Source of the DNA: Billgrantia endophytica
Lineage (GTDB): Bacteria; Pseudomonadota; Gammaproteobacteria; Pseudomonadales; Halomonadaceae
Direction of reading: 5' to 3'
Length of the DNA: 64,000 nt
Assembly (NCBI RefSeq): GCF_002879615.1
Contig: NZ_PNRF01000027.1
Location: 179,134 to 243,133, forward strand
Part shown: in pieces, positions 9,319 to 17,697 of the stretch
Numbering within the stretch: position 1 is the first letter of the stretch
Layout: each line of letters opens with the position of its first letter
Translations under genes and position numbers: made by a program
The notes under the pieces: model-generated
The model's input: only the letters and a program-made list of their open reading frames with translations
The model's database searches: none
Told to the model about the DNA's origin: nothing

Positions 9319-9434
9319 CTTGCTCTCCAGGTCGATCGAGGGGCGCATAGTGTAACATGCGGTTCTGACTCGATTCCCCTGATAGTGGGCAGCATCAAAC
9401 GCATGCCAGCCCTCGCGATACGACAAGGAGTTTC

Positions 9435-10595
9435 ATGACCGCTCCACTGATCATTGTCGGTTCCGGCATGGCGGGCCTTGGCCTGGCCCGCCAACTGCGT
9501 GCCCGGGATACGGTGCGCCCCATCACCCTGGTCACCGCCGATAGTGGCGATGACTATTCCAAGCCATTGTTGTCCACCGGCTTCGCCAAGGGGTTGCCAC
9601 CGGCGCGGCTGGCCGCTCGCTCGGCGCTGGAGACCGCCGACCGACTGGGCGTGGTGCTGCGCACCCACACCCGGGTGGAGGGTATCGACCTCGAGGCGCG
9701 CACGCTGCGTGTCGGGGAGGAGCGTCTGTCCTGGGGCGAGCTGGTGCTGGCCACGGGGGCGGCGCCGGCGGTGCCTTTTACCGTTCCCGGGACACTGGCC
9801 GGTCGCGTCTTCACGATCAACGACCTCGATGACTACCGTCGATTCCACGCTGCGCTGGAAGCGCTGGGCCGGCGGGCGCGGGTGGCGATCATCGGGGCGG
9901 GCCTGGTGGGCTGCGAATTCGCCAATGACCTGTCCGCCGGTGGGCATGACGTCACCCTGGTGGCACCGGAGAGTGCGCCGCTGCCTCGGCTACTCCCCGA
10001 GCCTCTGGGACGAGCGCTGGGAGAAGCCTTCCAGAGGGGCGGCATGACGCTGCACCTGGGGCGCAGCCTGGAGACGCTGGAAACCGCCGGCGGTGATGTC
10101 GGGGTGGCGCTCAGCGATGGCAGCCGGGTGGAGGCCGATCTGGTACTGGTAGCCACCGGGCTTCGGCCGCGAACGGAGCTGGCCGAGTCGGCGGGCCTTG
10201 AAACCGGCGCGGCGGGGATTCAGGTGGACCGCCGGCTGGCGACGTCGGCGCCTGGGGTGTATGCCCTGGGGGACGTGGCCTGTGTCGACGGGGTCAATGC
10301 CATGTACGTGCAGCCGCTTCAGGCCAGCGCCCGGGCACTGGCCCGGACGTTGACCGGCGAGCCCTCCGAGGTGGTCTATGGTGCCTGGCCGATACTGGTC
10401 AAGACTCCGTTGCTGCCTGTCGTGGCATTGCCACCGACCCGGCCGCCGGCGCGTTGGCGAATCGAAGGGGAAGGGCAGGATCTGGTCGCCATGGCCGAGA
10501 CACAAGACGAACGTTTGATCGGCTTTGCGTTGACAGGGAGCTGCGTGCGGCGGAAAGTTGAGCTGGCGCGAGCTACGCCGCCATTGCTAGGCTAG
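9435..10595 (+). CDS. rubB: Rubredoxin--NAD(+) reductase (FAD-dependent)
   Basis: 386 residues from ATG 9435 with AAGGAG seven bases upstream. Two Rossmann motifs: FAD-binding IIVGSGMAGLGLARQL at residues 5-20 and NAD-binding VAIIGAGLVGCEFANDL near residue 150, plus the second FAD contact VYALGDVACVDG near 276. This layout and length match rubredoxin reductases such as RubB/AlkT, which pass electrons from NADH to rubredoxin. It is divergent from ubiC, as I recall for Pseudomonas, but no rubredoxin gene lies in the short gap or elsewhere in the window. The true electron acceptor is therefore unproven. Confidence 0.82.
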   Translation: MTAPLIIVGSGMAGLGLARQLRARDTVRPITLVTADSGDDYSKPLLSTGFAKGLPPARLAARSALETADRLGVVLRTHTRVEGIDLEARTLRVGEERLSWGELVLATGAAPAVPFTVPGTLAGRVFTINDLDDYRRFHAALEALGRRARVAIIGAGLVGCEFANDLSAGGHDVTLVAPESAPLPRLLPEPLGRALGEAFQRGGMTLHLGRSLETLETAGGDVGVALSDGSRVEADLVLVATGLRPRTELAESAGLETGAAGIQVDRRLATSAPGVYALGDVACVDGVNAMYVQPLQASARALARTLTGEPSEVVYGAWPILVKTPLLPVVALPPTRPPARWRIEGEGQDLVAMAETQDERLIGFALTGSCVRRKVELARATPPLLG

Positions 10596-10802
10596 TGTCG
10601 TCGGTGCCTATGCGGGCTCTGGCCCGCGGGCGAACTTGACGGTATCACCTTGCATGACGCTTTCCAGGAGCAAGGGGCGGTTTTATAGACAACCGGGGCT
10701 TCCTCAGGAAGTGGCAGGCGGCAAATGCTTCATCATTTTGATCGCGCGGATAACAATCCACCGGCGCCAGTTGCCGGAACCAGCCAATATCAGGAGGGCT
10801 TT

Positions 10803-11081
10803 ATGCGCAAGCCAGAACTTGCTGCGGCCATTGCCGAGCGTGCGGATCTTTCCAAGGACAAGGCCAGCCAGGTGCTCAACGTCATTCTCGACGAGATCAC
10901 CGGCAGCGTTTCCCAGGGTCAGGATGTATCACTGATCGGTTTCGGTACCTTCACCGTTCGCGAGCGTGCCGCCCGCACCGGGAAGAACCCGCAAACTGGC
11001 CAGCCTCTGGCCATTCCGGCCAGCAAGACGGTGGCCTTCAAGCCGGGCAAGGGGCTCAAGGATGCCGTCGGCAAGAAATGA
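10803..11081 (+). CDS. HU-family histone-like DNA-binding protein
   Basis: 92 residues from ATG 10803, preceded by a strong AGGAGGG. HU dimers bend and compact DNA in the nucleoid. The sequence shows the HU core, with GFGTFTVRERAARTGKNPQT near residues 46-65 (the DNA-binding arm) and PASKTVAFKPGKGLKDAV at the end. Length is standard. The upstream in-frame ATG at 10725 would add a non-HU extension and is rejected. A strong hairpin follows the stop. It may be HU-alpha- or HU-beta-like. Confidence 0.95.
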   Translation: MRKPELAAAIAERADLSKDKASQVLNVILDEITGSVSQGQDVSLIGFGTFTVRERAARTGKNPQTGQPLAIPASKTVAFKPGKGLKDAVGKK

Positions 11082-11109
11082 AATAATGCCGACACGGGTC
11101 TTCCGTGGC

Positions 11110-11134
11110 GCGGCCTGCCGACCCAGCAGGCCGC
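11110..11134 (+). terminator. Rho-independent terminator after HU
   Basis: GCGGCCTGC (11110-11118) and GCAGGCCGC (11126-11134) form a perfect 9-bp GC-rich stem with a 7-base loop, followed by GACGTTTC. It lies 28 bases after the HU stop. The T-tract is poor but the stem is strong. Confidence 0.6.
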
Positions 11135-11170
11135 GACGTTTCATCCTCTCTTGATCGAATCGGACTCGAC

Positions 11171-11527
11171 ATGAAGCTGCGACTGATGCTGTGGCTGCTG
11201 GGGTTGCTGCTCAAACGCGCCCTGCGCCGCAAGCCACGTTTTCGTCAGATACTGACCGAGATGCGGGGCCTCGACTGGGGCATCGCAACCGAGGATCTCT
11301 CCATTGCACGCCACTATCGCATGTCGCCTCATGGCATCAGGAGTGGCAGCGCGCTCCCCGTGGACCTGGACCTCGAGCTGCGTTTCGAGGACGAGGCCGC
11401 GGCCCTGAAAGTGCTTCGCAAGCCGACTCAGCAGGCCTTTCTCGAAGGCATGATGGCCGGCAAGGTGCGTCTGGTCGGCGATTCCGGCGACCTGACCCGG
11501 CTGCAGAAGCTACTGAAACATCTTTGA
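11171..11527 (+). CDS. Small conserved-type protein of unknown function
   Basis: 118 residues from ATG 11171. The N-terminus is a hydrophobic helix (LRLMLWLLGLLL, residues 3-14) followed by a very basic stretch (KRALRRKPRFRQ), which suggests membrane association. The rest is soluble and acidic-to-mixed, with LPVDLDLELRFEDEAAALKVL and a leucine-rich end. The LRKPTQQAFLEGMMAGKVRLVGD region is reminiscent of SCP2-like sterol/lipid-binding folds, a weak impression only. It ends 42 bases before the LysR gene on the same strand. Function unknown. Confidence 0.65.
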   Translation: MKLRLMLWLLGLLLKRALRRKPRFRQILTEMRGLDWGIATEDLSIARHYRMSPHGIRSGSALPVDLDLELRFEDEAAALKVLRKPTQQAFLEGMMAGKVRLVGDSGDLTRLQKLLKHL

Positions 11528-11569
11528 TCCGGGGCGGCGACAGCTCTCCTCGCATGGTATGAAGCGACC

Positions 11570-12523
11570 TTGGACATCCCCCATCAGCGGCTGGTCTATT
11601 TTCGCGTTACCCTCGAATCGGGCTCGGTGCGGCAGGCCGCGGCACGCCTCGACATCGCGCCATCGGCGGTGAGCCGTCAGATCAGCCTGCTGGAGGATGC
11701 CCTGGGCGCCAAGCTGCTCGAGCGCCAGCGCAGTGGCATTCGGCCAACGCCGGAGGGCGAGATGCTGTTGGAGTACTGCGAACGGCGCGGCGCGCTGGAC
11801 GAGAGCTTCATCGCCTCGCTGGAAGCCTATCAGCGTCTGGAGACCGGCACGGTTGCACTGGTGGCCGGTGAAGGTTTCGTCGGCGACCTGATCGCCAAGC
11901 CGCTGCGGGAATTCACCGAACGTCACACCGGTATCCAACTGGACATCCATCTGGCCGGTACCTCGGGCATCATCGATGCCGTCGTGACCGATCAGGCCCA
12001 TATCGGCCTGATGTTTCACGAACGGACCCACCACCAATTGCGGTTCTGGACCTCCAGCCCGCAGCCGCTGATGGCGATTCTACCGCCGGATCACCCTCTG
12101 GCAGCCCAGCAGCAGCCCCTGACCCTGGTGCAGCTCAGCGCGGAACCCATGGCCATGTGGGATCCCAGCCATGGCGTGCGTCGGATGGTCGACCAGGCCT
12201 TTCAGCAGGCGCGAATCCACCCCCGCACCGCCATGAACACCAACTCCATGGCGATTCTCGCCCAGTACGTGCGCAGCGGAATGGGCATCACCCTGCTGCC
12301 GGCCTTTGCCGTGGCGCGTGACCTGGCCGAAGGGCGGCTGGTGGCGCGGGCGGTGGACGACCCCCTGTTCCAGCGTTCCCAGGCTCATATGGTGACGCGA
12401 GTGGGGCGCCAGCAGCCCAAGGCCAGCGTATTGTTGCTGCGCCACCTGGCTCGCTGGATGCAGGCATTTCGCTGCGGGACGCCGTTGCCTCCCGGCCAGG
12501 ATCAGCCCACGCCGCTGCCGTAG
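11570..12523 (+). CDS. LysR-family transcriptional regulator
   Basis: 317 residues, apparently starting at TTG 11570 because no ATG or GTG precedes the helix-turn-helix. The HTH (about residues 10-60) reads FRVTLESGSVRQAAARLDIA and PSAVSRQISLLEDALGAKLL. A periplasmic-binding-like effector domain with GEGFVGDLIAKPLREFTERH follows, ending near residue 290. Its 3' end overlaps by 22 bases the 3' end of the convergent aldehyde dehydrogenase gene. It is the closest candidate regulator for the 12502-17496 operon, though LysR genes are more often divergent from their targets. Confidence 0.88.
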   Translation: MDIPHQRLVYFRVTLESGSVRQAAARLDIAPSAVSRQISLLEDALGAKLLERQRSGIRPTPEGEMLLEYCERRGALDESFIASLEAYQRLETGTVALVAGEGFVGDLIAKPLREFTERHTGIQLDIHLAGTSGIIDAVVTDQAHIGLMFHERTHHQLRFWTSSPQPLMAILPPDHPLAAQQQPLTLVQLSAEPMAMWDPSHGVRRMVDQAFQQARIHPRTAMNTNSMAILAQYVRSGMGITLLPAFAVARDLAEGRLVARAVDDPLFQRSQAHMVTRVGRQQPKASVLLLRHLARWMQAFRCGTPLPPGQDQPTPLP

Positions 12524-14055
12524 CCGAATGCCACGCTGGCTTCGGGGGCGGTTTCCACCCATACGCTCCGGGGTACCGTGTACTCACGGAGACCCTCGAG
12601 GCCGCTGGAGCGGCCGAAGCCGCTGTCGCCAAAGCCGCCGAAGGGCGACATCACACTGATCGCCTTGTAGCCGTTGATCCATACCGTGCCGGCGCGCAGC
12701 TGTCCGGCGACGCGATGGGCGCGGGCCGGGTCGCGGGTCCATACCGCGCCGGCCAGGCCGAAGCGGGTTCCGTTGGCGAGCCGAACCGCATCGGCCTCGT
12801 CGTCGAAGGGCATCACCACCAGCACCGGGCCGAACACCTCCTCCCGGGCGATGCGCATCGCGGGGGTCACGTCGGCGAGCACCGTGGGCGAGAGGAAGTG
12901 GCCGCTGGCCTCCTCGGGCAGGGTTTCGGGGTGACTGCCACCGGTCAGCAGGCGCGCGCCGGCGGTTACGGCTTCCGCGATCATGCCGCTCACGCGGGCG
13001 AACTGGCGGGCATTCTGCAGCGGGCCCATGCGGGTTGCCTCGTCCCCGGGCAGGCCCACGGCAATGGAGGCGGCCGCCCGTGCCAGGCGTTCGGCCACCT
13101 CGTCGAAGACCTCGCGCTGCACCAGCAGCCGTGAGCCCGCCACGCAGCTCTGTCCGGCGGCGGCGAAGATCGCCGCCTGGGCGCCGGCCACGGCGTCATC
13201 CAGGCTGGCGTCGGCGAAGACGATGTTGGCCGACTTGCCGCCCAGCTCCAGCACGCTGGGTACCAGCCGGCGGGCGCCGGCTTCGGCAATGCGACGCCCG
13301 CTTTCCGGCGAGCCGACGAAGACCAGCTTGGCAATGCCCGTATGGTCGGTCAGCGCCGCGCCGGTACTGGGCCCCAGGCCGTTGACGACATTGATCAGCC
13401 CCTCGGGGAGCCCTCCCTGCTCCAGCAGCCGAGCCAGCGCCACCGACGAGAAGGGCGTCAGCTCGGAGGGCTTGAGCACCACGCCGTTGCCGGCGGCAAT
13501 GGCCGGCGCCAGCTGCCAGCCGCAGGTGAACAGCGGTGCGTTCCAGGGCGTGATCTGTCCCACCACGCCGTAGGGCACGTGATGCACGTAGTTGAGGTGC
13601 GTGGTCGGCACCGGAATCACTTCGCCATGCTGCTTGTCGCACCAGCCGGCGTAATACTCGAACATCTCGCGCACCTTGCCCACTTCGGCACGGCAGTCGC
13701 GAATCGGTTTGCCGGCGACCAGGCTCTCGAGCTCGGCCAGGGCCTCCTCGTGGCCCTCTAGCGCCCGTATCGCGCGGTTCATGCGGCGGCCGCGCTCGCT
13801 GGCCGTCAGCGTCATCCACTCCCGCTGGCCCTTTTCCGCCGCCTGTACCGCCTGTTCGACCCTCTCGGCACCGGCATCGGCATAGCGCACCAGGGGGTTA
13901 CCGGTGACGGGGCTGTCGAGGGTGACGGCCTCTCCGCTGCCGGCGGTCAGGCAGCCGCCGATCCAGTTGGTCAGCGGGGCGTCGAGGCTACCCATCTCGA
14001 AGCGATGGAGCAGGGCGTCGAGGTGTTCCCGGGCACGTCGATCAAGCGAGTTCAT
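12502..14055 (-). CDS. NAD(P)-dependent aldehyde dehydrogenase
   Basis: 517 residues from ATG 14055, overlapping the upstream gene by 4 bases. It would oxidise an aldehyde to the acid. Typical motifs are GQITPWNAPLFTCGWQLAPA, the nucleotide-binding FVGSPESGRRIAEAG, the catalytic-base segment LELGGKSANIVF and the catalytic cysteine in AAAGQSCVAGSRLLVQ (about residue 310). EEVFGPVLVVMPF and a betaine-aldehyde-dehydrogenase-like end are present. With the adjacent hydroxyacid dehydrogenase and M20 hydrolase it seems to process a released alcohol or aldehyde fragment. The substrate is unknown. Confidence 0.9.
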   Translation of the reverse strand: MNSLDRRAREHLDALLHRFEMGSLDAPLTNWIGGCLTAGSGEAVTLDSPVTGNPLVRYADAGAERVEQAVQAAEKGQREWMTLTASERGRRMNRAIRALEGHEEALAELESLVAGKPIRDCRAEVGKVREMFEYYAGWCDKQHGEVIPVPTTHLNYVHHVPYGVVGQITPWNAPLFTCGWQLAPAIAAGNGVVLKPSELTPFSSVALARLLEQGGLPEGLINVVNGLGPSTGAALTDHTGIAKLVFVGSPESGRRIAEAGARRLVPSVLELGGKSANIVFADASLDDAVAGAQAAIFAAAGQSCVAGSRLLVQREVFDEVAERLARAAASIAVGLPGDEATRMGPLQNARQFARVSGMIAEAVTAGARLLTGGSHPETLPEEASGHFLSPTVLADVTPAMRIAREEVFGPVLVVMPFDDEADAVRLANGTRFGLAGAVWTRDPARAHRVAGQLRAGTVWINGYKAISVMSPFGGFGDSGFGRSSGLEGLREYTVPRSVWVETAPEASVAFGYGSGVG

Positions 14056-14942
14056 GGCGTCGGCTCCTCTGTCGTGGTGGCCTGCAGGACGGGGGTGACG
14101 ATACGGTTGAAGTCCTCGCCGTCGGCAATGGCGTCGCGGCTCTGCTGCCAGGCCCGGGCCACCTGCGCCAGCAGCGGCAGCGACAGGCCGAGAGCCTTGG
14201 CGGCGGCCTGGGCCTGGCCGAGGTCCTTGCGCATCAGCCCCATGGTGAAGCCGGAGTCGAAGCGTTCGGAGAGTACCCACTCGGGGAAATTCACTTCGCT
14301 CACCGCGCTGCGGCCCGAGCCGCTATTGAGCCCGGCCAGGCAGGCGGAGGGATCGACGCCACCGCGGGCGGCCAGGGCCACTGCCTCGGCAGTGGTGATC
14401 AGGTGGGCGGCGCACAGGTAGTTGTTGGCCAGCTTGACCGTGTGGCCGCAGCCGGGGCCGCCGACGTGGGTGAATTTCGCCGACATGGCTTCCAGCATCG
14501 GCCGCAGGTGCTCCACGGTATCGGCGTCGCCGCCCAGCAGCATGCCGAGTGTGCCGCTGGCGGCGCCGCGGGGGCCACCACTGACCGGAGCGTCCAGCCA
14601 CTTCAGGCCGGCAGCGGCCACCTTGGCGGCCAGTTCGCGGCTGACGGCGGGGTCGGAGGTGGAGGTATCGACGATCACGCTGCCGCTGGGGGCCAGGGAG
14701 AGCAGGCCGGGCGACGTCTCGATGACCTCGCGGACCTGGGCCGAGGTGGGTAGCGAGAGAAGGTAGACGTCGCTGGTGACGATGTCCCCGGGGGCCGTGG
14801 TCGGCACCCCCAGGTCGGCCAGCCGCCGCCGGGAATCGGCGCTGATGTCGCTGCCGGCGACGGAGAAGCCGGCCTGCTGCAGGGTCAGCGCCATGGCGCC
14901 CCCCATCTGTCCGAGGCCGATCACGGTAATGGAAAGAGACAT
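14052..14942 (-). CDS. NAD(P)-dependent beta-hydroxyacid dehydrogenase (3-hydroxyisobutyrate/tartronate-semialdehyde type)
   Basis: 296 residues. The N-terminal Rossmann motif is ITVIGLGQMGGAMALTLQQAG. The family signature DAPVSGGPRGAASGTLGMLLGG (split here for brevity) lies near residue 120 and the catalytic lysine is in HTVKLANNYLCAAHL near residue 170. The family interconverts beta-hydroxyacids and their semialdehydes. It is translationally coupled (ATGA) to the aldehyde dehydrogenase, so the two could act on successive steps. There is a 78-base gap to the upstream M20 gene. Confidence 0.88.
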   Translation of the reverse strand: MSLSITVIGLGQMGGAMALTLQQAGFSVAGSDISADSRRRLADLGVPTTAPGDIVTSDVYLLSLPTSAQVREVIETSPGLLSLAPSGSVIVDTSTSDPAVSRELAAKVAAAGLKWLDAPVSGGPRGAASGTLGMLLGGDADTVEHLRPMLEAMSAKFTHVGGPGCGHTVKLANNYLCAAHLITTAEAVALAARGGVDPSACLAGLNSGSGRSAVSEVNFPEWVLSERFDSGFTMGLMRKDLGQAQAAAKALGLSLPLLAQVARAWQQSRDAIADGEDFNRIVTPVLQATTTEEPTP

Positions 14943-15020
14943 TGCTTGGCTCCTTTTCAGGGCACAGGGGCATCCCCCGCCGACAGGCGGGAAGACGAGC
15001 CCGGACGGAATGAACCGGGA

Positions 15021-16175
15021 TCAGCGCGTCAGCGACTGGACCAGGGTGACCCAATAGCGGGTGCCGATCGGCAACAGGGCATCGTTGAAGTCGTAGCGCG
15101 GGTTGTGCAGCGAGGCCGATTCGGTGCCGTTACCCAGCCAGATATAGGCCCCCGGCCGCTCCTGCAGCAGGAAGGCGAAATCCTCCGAGGCCATGCTGGC
15201 CGGCAGGTCGCGATGCACCCGGGTGATGCCGGGAGTGTCCCCGAGCGCCTTGGCACAGCGCTGGGCGTGGATTGGATCGTTGAGCGTCACCGGGTAGCGC
15301 CGGTGGTAGTCCAACTGGGCACGGAGGCCATGAAAGTCGGCCAGGCTGTCGATGGCCTGTCGAAGGCGCGCTTCCAACTGCTCCTTGAGCGCCATGTCGA
15401 AACAGCGCAGCGTGCCGCGCAGCTCGACCCTTTCCGGAATCACGTTATAGGTGTCACCGGCATGGAAGCTGGTGATGCTCAGCACCGCCGGCTGGTGTGC
15501 CGGCGCTTCACGGCTGATCAGCGCCTGCAACTGGGTGATCATCTGACAGGTGGCCAGCAGGGTGTCGGTGCCAAGGTGCGGCATCGCCGCGTGGCAGCCC
15601 TTGCCGGCCAGGGTCAGCGAGAAGATATCGAAGGCGGCCATGACCGGGCCGTCGTGCACCGCGGCTTCGCCCACCGGCAGCCCCGGCCAGTTATGGAGGC
15701 CGTAAACGGCCTCCATCGGGAAACGCTCGAACAATCCTTCCTCGACCATGACTCGTCCACCGCCCTCGTTCTCCTCCGCCGGCTGGAAGATGAACACCAC
15801 CCGGCCGCGGAAGTCGGGGTCCCGGGAGAGGGCCCGGGCCGCACCCAGCAGCACGGTGGTATGGCCGTCGTGGCCGCAGGCATGCATCTTGCCGGCGGAC
15901 GTGGAGGCATGGGCGAAGCCATTCTCCTCGGTGACGTGCAGGGCATCCATATCGGCCCTCAGGCCGATGCTCGGGCCGGCCCCCAGGCGGCCTTCCAGTA
16001 CGCCTACCACACCGGTGCCGGCGATGCCGGCCGTGACCTCGAGGCCCCAATCGGTCAGCAGGGCGGCGACACGTTCACTGGTGCGGAACTCCTCGAAGGC
16101 CGTCTCGGGGTGGCGGTGAAAGTCATGCCGCCAGGCCTGGAGTTCTTCCAGTGTCGGCAGGCTGTTGTCGTCCAT
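15021..16175 (-). CDS. M20-family amidohydrolase (aminoacylase/hippurate hydrolase type)
   Basis: 384 residues. Members hydrolyse N-acyl amino acids or related amides with two metal ions. Visible motifs are the RHPETAFEEF start, the first metal site GLRADMDAL, the key MHACGHDGHTTVLLGAARAL stretch near residue 100 and the EDFAFLLQERPGAYIWLGNG signature near residue 325. FQPAEENEGGGRVMVEEGLF carries the catalytic glutamate pair. No signal peptide, so cytoplasmic. It follows the two membrane-protein genes by 12 bases, suggesting import of an acylated compound that this enzyme then splits. Confidence 0.9.
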   Translation of the reverse strand: MDDNSLPTLEELQAWRHDFHRHPETAFEEFRTSERVAALLTDWGLEVTAGIAGTGVVGVLEGRLGAGPSIGLRADMDALHVTEENGFAHASTSAGKMHACGHDGHTTVLLGAARALSRDPDFRGRVVFIFQPAEENEGGGRVMVEEGLFERFPMEAVYGLHNWPGLPVGEAAVHDGPVMAAFDIFSLTLAGKGCHAAMPHLGTDTLLATCQMITQLQALISREAPAHQPAVLSITSFHAGDTYNVIPERVELRGTLRCFDMALKEQLEARLRQAIDSLADFHGLRAQLDYHRRYPVTLNDPIHAQRCAKALGDTPGITRVHRDLPASMASEDFAFLLQERPGAYIWLGNGTESASLHNPRYDFNDALLPIGTRYWVTLVQSLTR

Positions 16176-16187
16176 GAAGGCAGCTCC

Positions 16188-16688
16188 TTACAGGATCAGG
16201 TGGGCGATGACGGCCGAGCCGACGAAGGTGCCGGTGAACACCAGCAGTGAGATGATCACCAGCTTCCAGCCGGTCTGCCTGAACATCTGGAACTCGCGGC
16301 CCGTCAGTGCCAGGCCTGCGTAGGCCAGTACCGGTGTCACCACGGCCAGGAAGTCCACGTGGGAAAGGCGTTCGACGATCCAGGCGTTGCCCGGGAAGAA
16401 AGGGAGCGTCATCAGGATGCTGATCAGCGACACCCAGGCCACGCTGGGCAGATAGAAGGGCGAGAGACGGCCGATCACCAGGCCGATCATCACCATCACG
16501 TAGAGGATGATCATGCCGGGCAGGGCCTGGTGCAGCGGCGAGCCGTTGACCATGTTGGCGATCCAGGCGGCCAGGCAGACCATACCGAGCAACAGGGCGG
16601 TCTTGCCGAGCTGATTCTCGGGGCGAAGCTCCTGGAGCTGGTCGGTGTCGAAGAGGGGTTCCGGTGCAGCGGTATCAGAGGGTTTCAT
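16188..16688 (-). CDS. Small integral membrane protein paired with the DUF3100-type protein
   Basis: 166 residues. A 30-residue soluble acidic N-terminus (PEPLFDTDQLQEL) precedes at least four hydrophobic segments: TALLLGMVCLAAWIANMV, GMIILYVMVMIGLVIG, SVAWVSLISILMTLPFF and LVIISLLVFTGTFVGSAVIAH. FLAVVTPVLAYAGLALTGREF may be another. The gene overlaps the preceding membrane gene by 14 bases and lies 12 bases before the M20 hydrolase gene. I do not recognise a named family with certainty. A two-component carrier formed with its neighbour is an inference from the overlap. Confidence 0.75.
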   Translation of the reverse strand: MKPSDTAAPEPLFDTDQLQELRPENQLGKTALLLGMVCLAAWIANMVNGSPLHQALPGMIILYVMVMIGLVIGRLSPFYLPSVAWVSLISILMTLPFFPGNAWIVERLSHVDFLAVVTPVLAYAGLALTGREFQMFRQTGWKLVIISLLVFTGTFVGSAVIAHLIL

Positions 16689-17496
16689 GGCGAGCCTCCT
16701 TCAGGGCAGCGCCGCCCAGACGCTTGTAGAGCCATTCGGCAACCGGCAGGGCGATGAACAGAGAGACGTAGAGGCCGGTGGCGTAGGTCAGCAGGTTGCT
16801 GGCGCCGGAGAAGGCCAGCAGTTCGTCACGCATGTGGGGCACGGCTTCCACCAGGGCGCCGGAACAGGCGGCTACCATGCTGCCGCTGCCGACCCCGCAG
16901 GCCATGGCCAGGGCACGTACGTCGATGATATCCAGGGAGGCGATATAGCCTGCCATCAGTGCAAAATAGAGCGTGCCGAACATGGTGCCGACCACGTAGA
17001 CGCCCATGATGCCGATCCCTTCCGGGCTGCGCAGGCCGTACCTGTCGGAAATGATGGCGATGTTGGGCTCGCGGGCGATGGAGTAGGTGGCACCGATGGC
17101 TTCGCGCCCCATGCGCAGGACCAGCACGGCGACAGGCAGGGCCAGCAGCATGGTGCCGAGGTTGCCCAGCTCCTGCAGGATCAGCGCCGGACCGGCAGCG
17201 ATGATCTGTTCGATGGCCGGGCCGATGGTGGAGCCGAACTTGGCAATGAAGGGGAGGATGGAGATCAGGATCAGCGGCCCGGCGGCATTGCTCACCCGCT
17301 TGGGGATCACCTTGTCCATGCCCGAGAACAGATGAGGGTTGAGCAGCACGCCGATGACGAAGGCGTAGAACAGGGGTAGCAGCAGCAGGACGCCGGGACC
17401 CAGCGGAAAGCGCAGGATGCCGATCCATTCGGCCACCAGTGACGCCAGTATCACCGTCAGGTGTAGCCGCCAGTTCAGCAGCAGTTTCATGTCCAT
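16675..17496 (-). CDS. DUF3100-type integral membrane protein
   Basis: 273 residues, first gene of the operon. Seven or so hydrophobic segments are visible, including LHLTVILASLVAEWIGIL, GVLLLLPLFYAFVIGVLL, LILISILPFIA and LTYATGLYVSLFIALPVAEW. Conserved-looking features are NPHLFSGMDKVIPKRVSNAA and the glycine-rich ACGVGSGSMVAACSGALVEA near residue 200, which could form a substrate-binding re-entrant loop. It resembles the uncharacterised DUF3100 family as I remember it. With the small downstream partner it is a plausible transporter for the M20 hydrolase substrate. Confidence 0.72.
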   Translation of the reverse strand: MDMKLLLNWRLHLTVILASLVAEWIGILRFPLGPGVLLLLPLFYAFVIGVLLNPHLFSGMDKVIPKRVSNAAGPLILISILPFIAKFGSTIGPAIEQIIAAGPALILQELGNLGTMLLALPVAVLVLRMGREAIGATYSIAREPNIAIISDRYGLRSPEGIGIMGVYVVGTMFGTLYFALMAGYIASLDIIDVRALAMACGVGSGSMVAACSGALVEAVPHMRDELLAFSGASNLLTYATGLYVSLFIALPVAEWLYKRLGGAALKEARHETL

Positions 17497-17575
17497 AAGG
17501 GTTGTCCTTGTTGGTGGTATGGGACACTCTTGAGTATCGGAAAGGGTGACGTACTAATAGTAGAGGCGTGGTGTG

Positions 17576-17586
17576 CGAATCATTCG
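17576..17586. promoter_or_regulatory. Palindrome in the DUF3100/yccS divergent promoter region
   Basis: CGAATcATTCG, a perfect 5+1+5 inverted repeat, lies 80 bases upstream of the DUF3100-type gene and 112 bases upstream of yccS. It is a candidate operator. A TTATACT sequence near 17662 could be the -10 box of yccS. Confidence 0.35.
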
Positions 17587-17697
17587 AACATGGGTCGTGA
17601 AACGAATTACTGGACGTCGAGAGAACGTTGAGGGGTGAAGCAGGAGAATGCGGCGCACTGAGTTATACTAAAGTCTAATGCCGTAGGATCATCTGGA

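Noticed and set aside
9349..9426. Longer UbiC start at 9426
   Set aside because: It would nearly abut the divergent rubB start and consume the whole promoter region.
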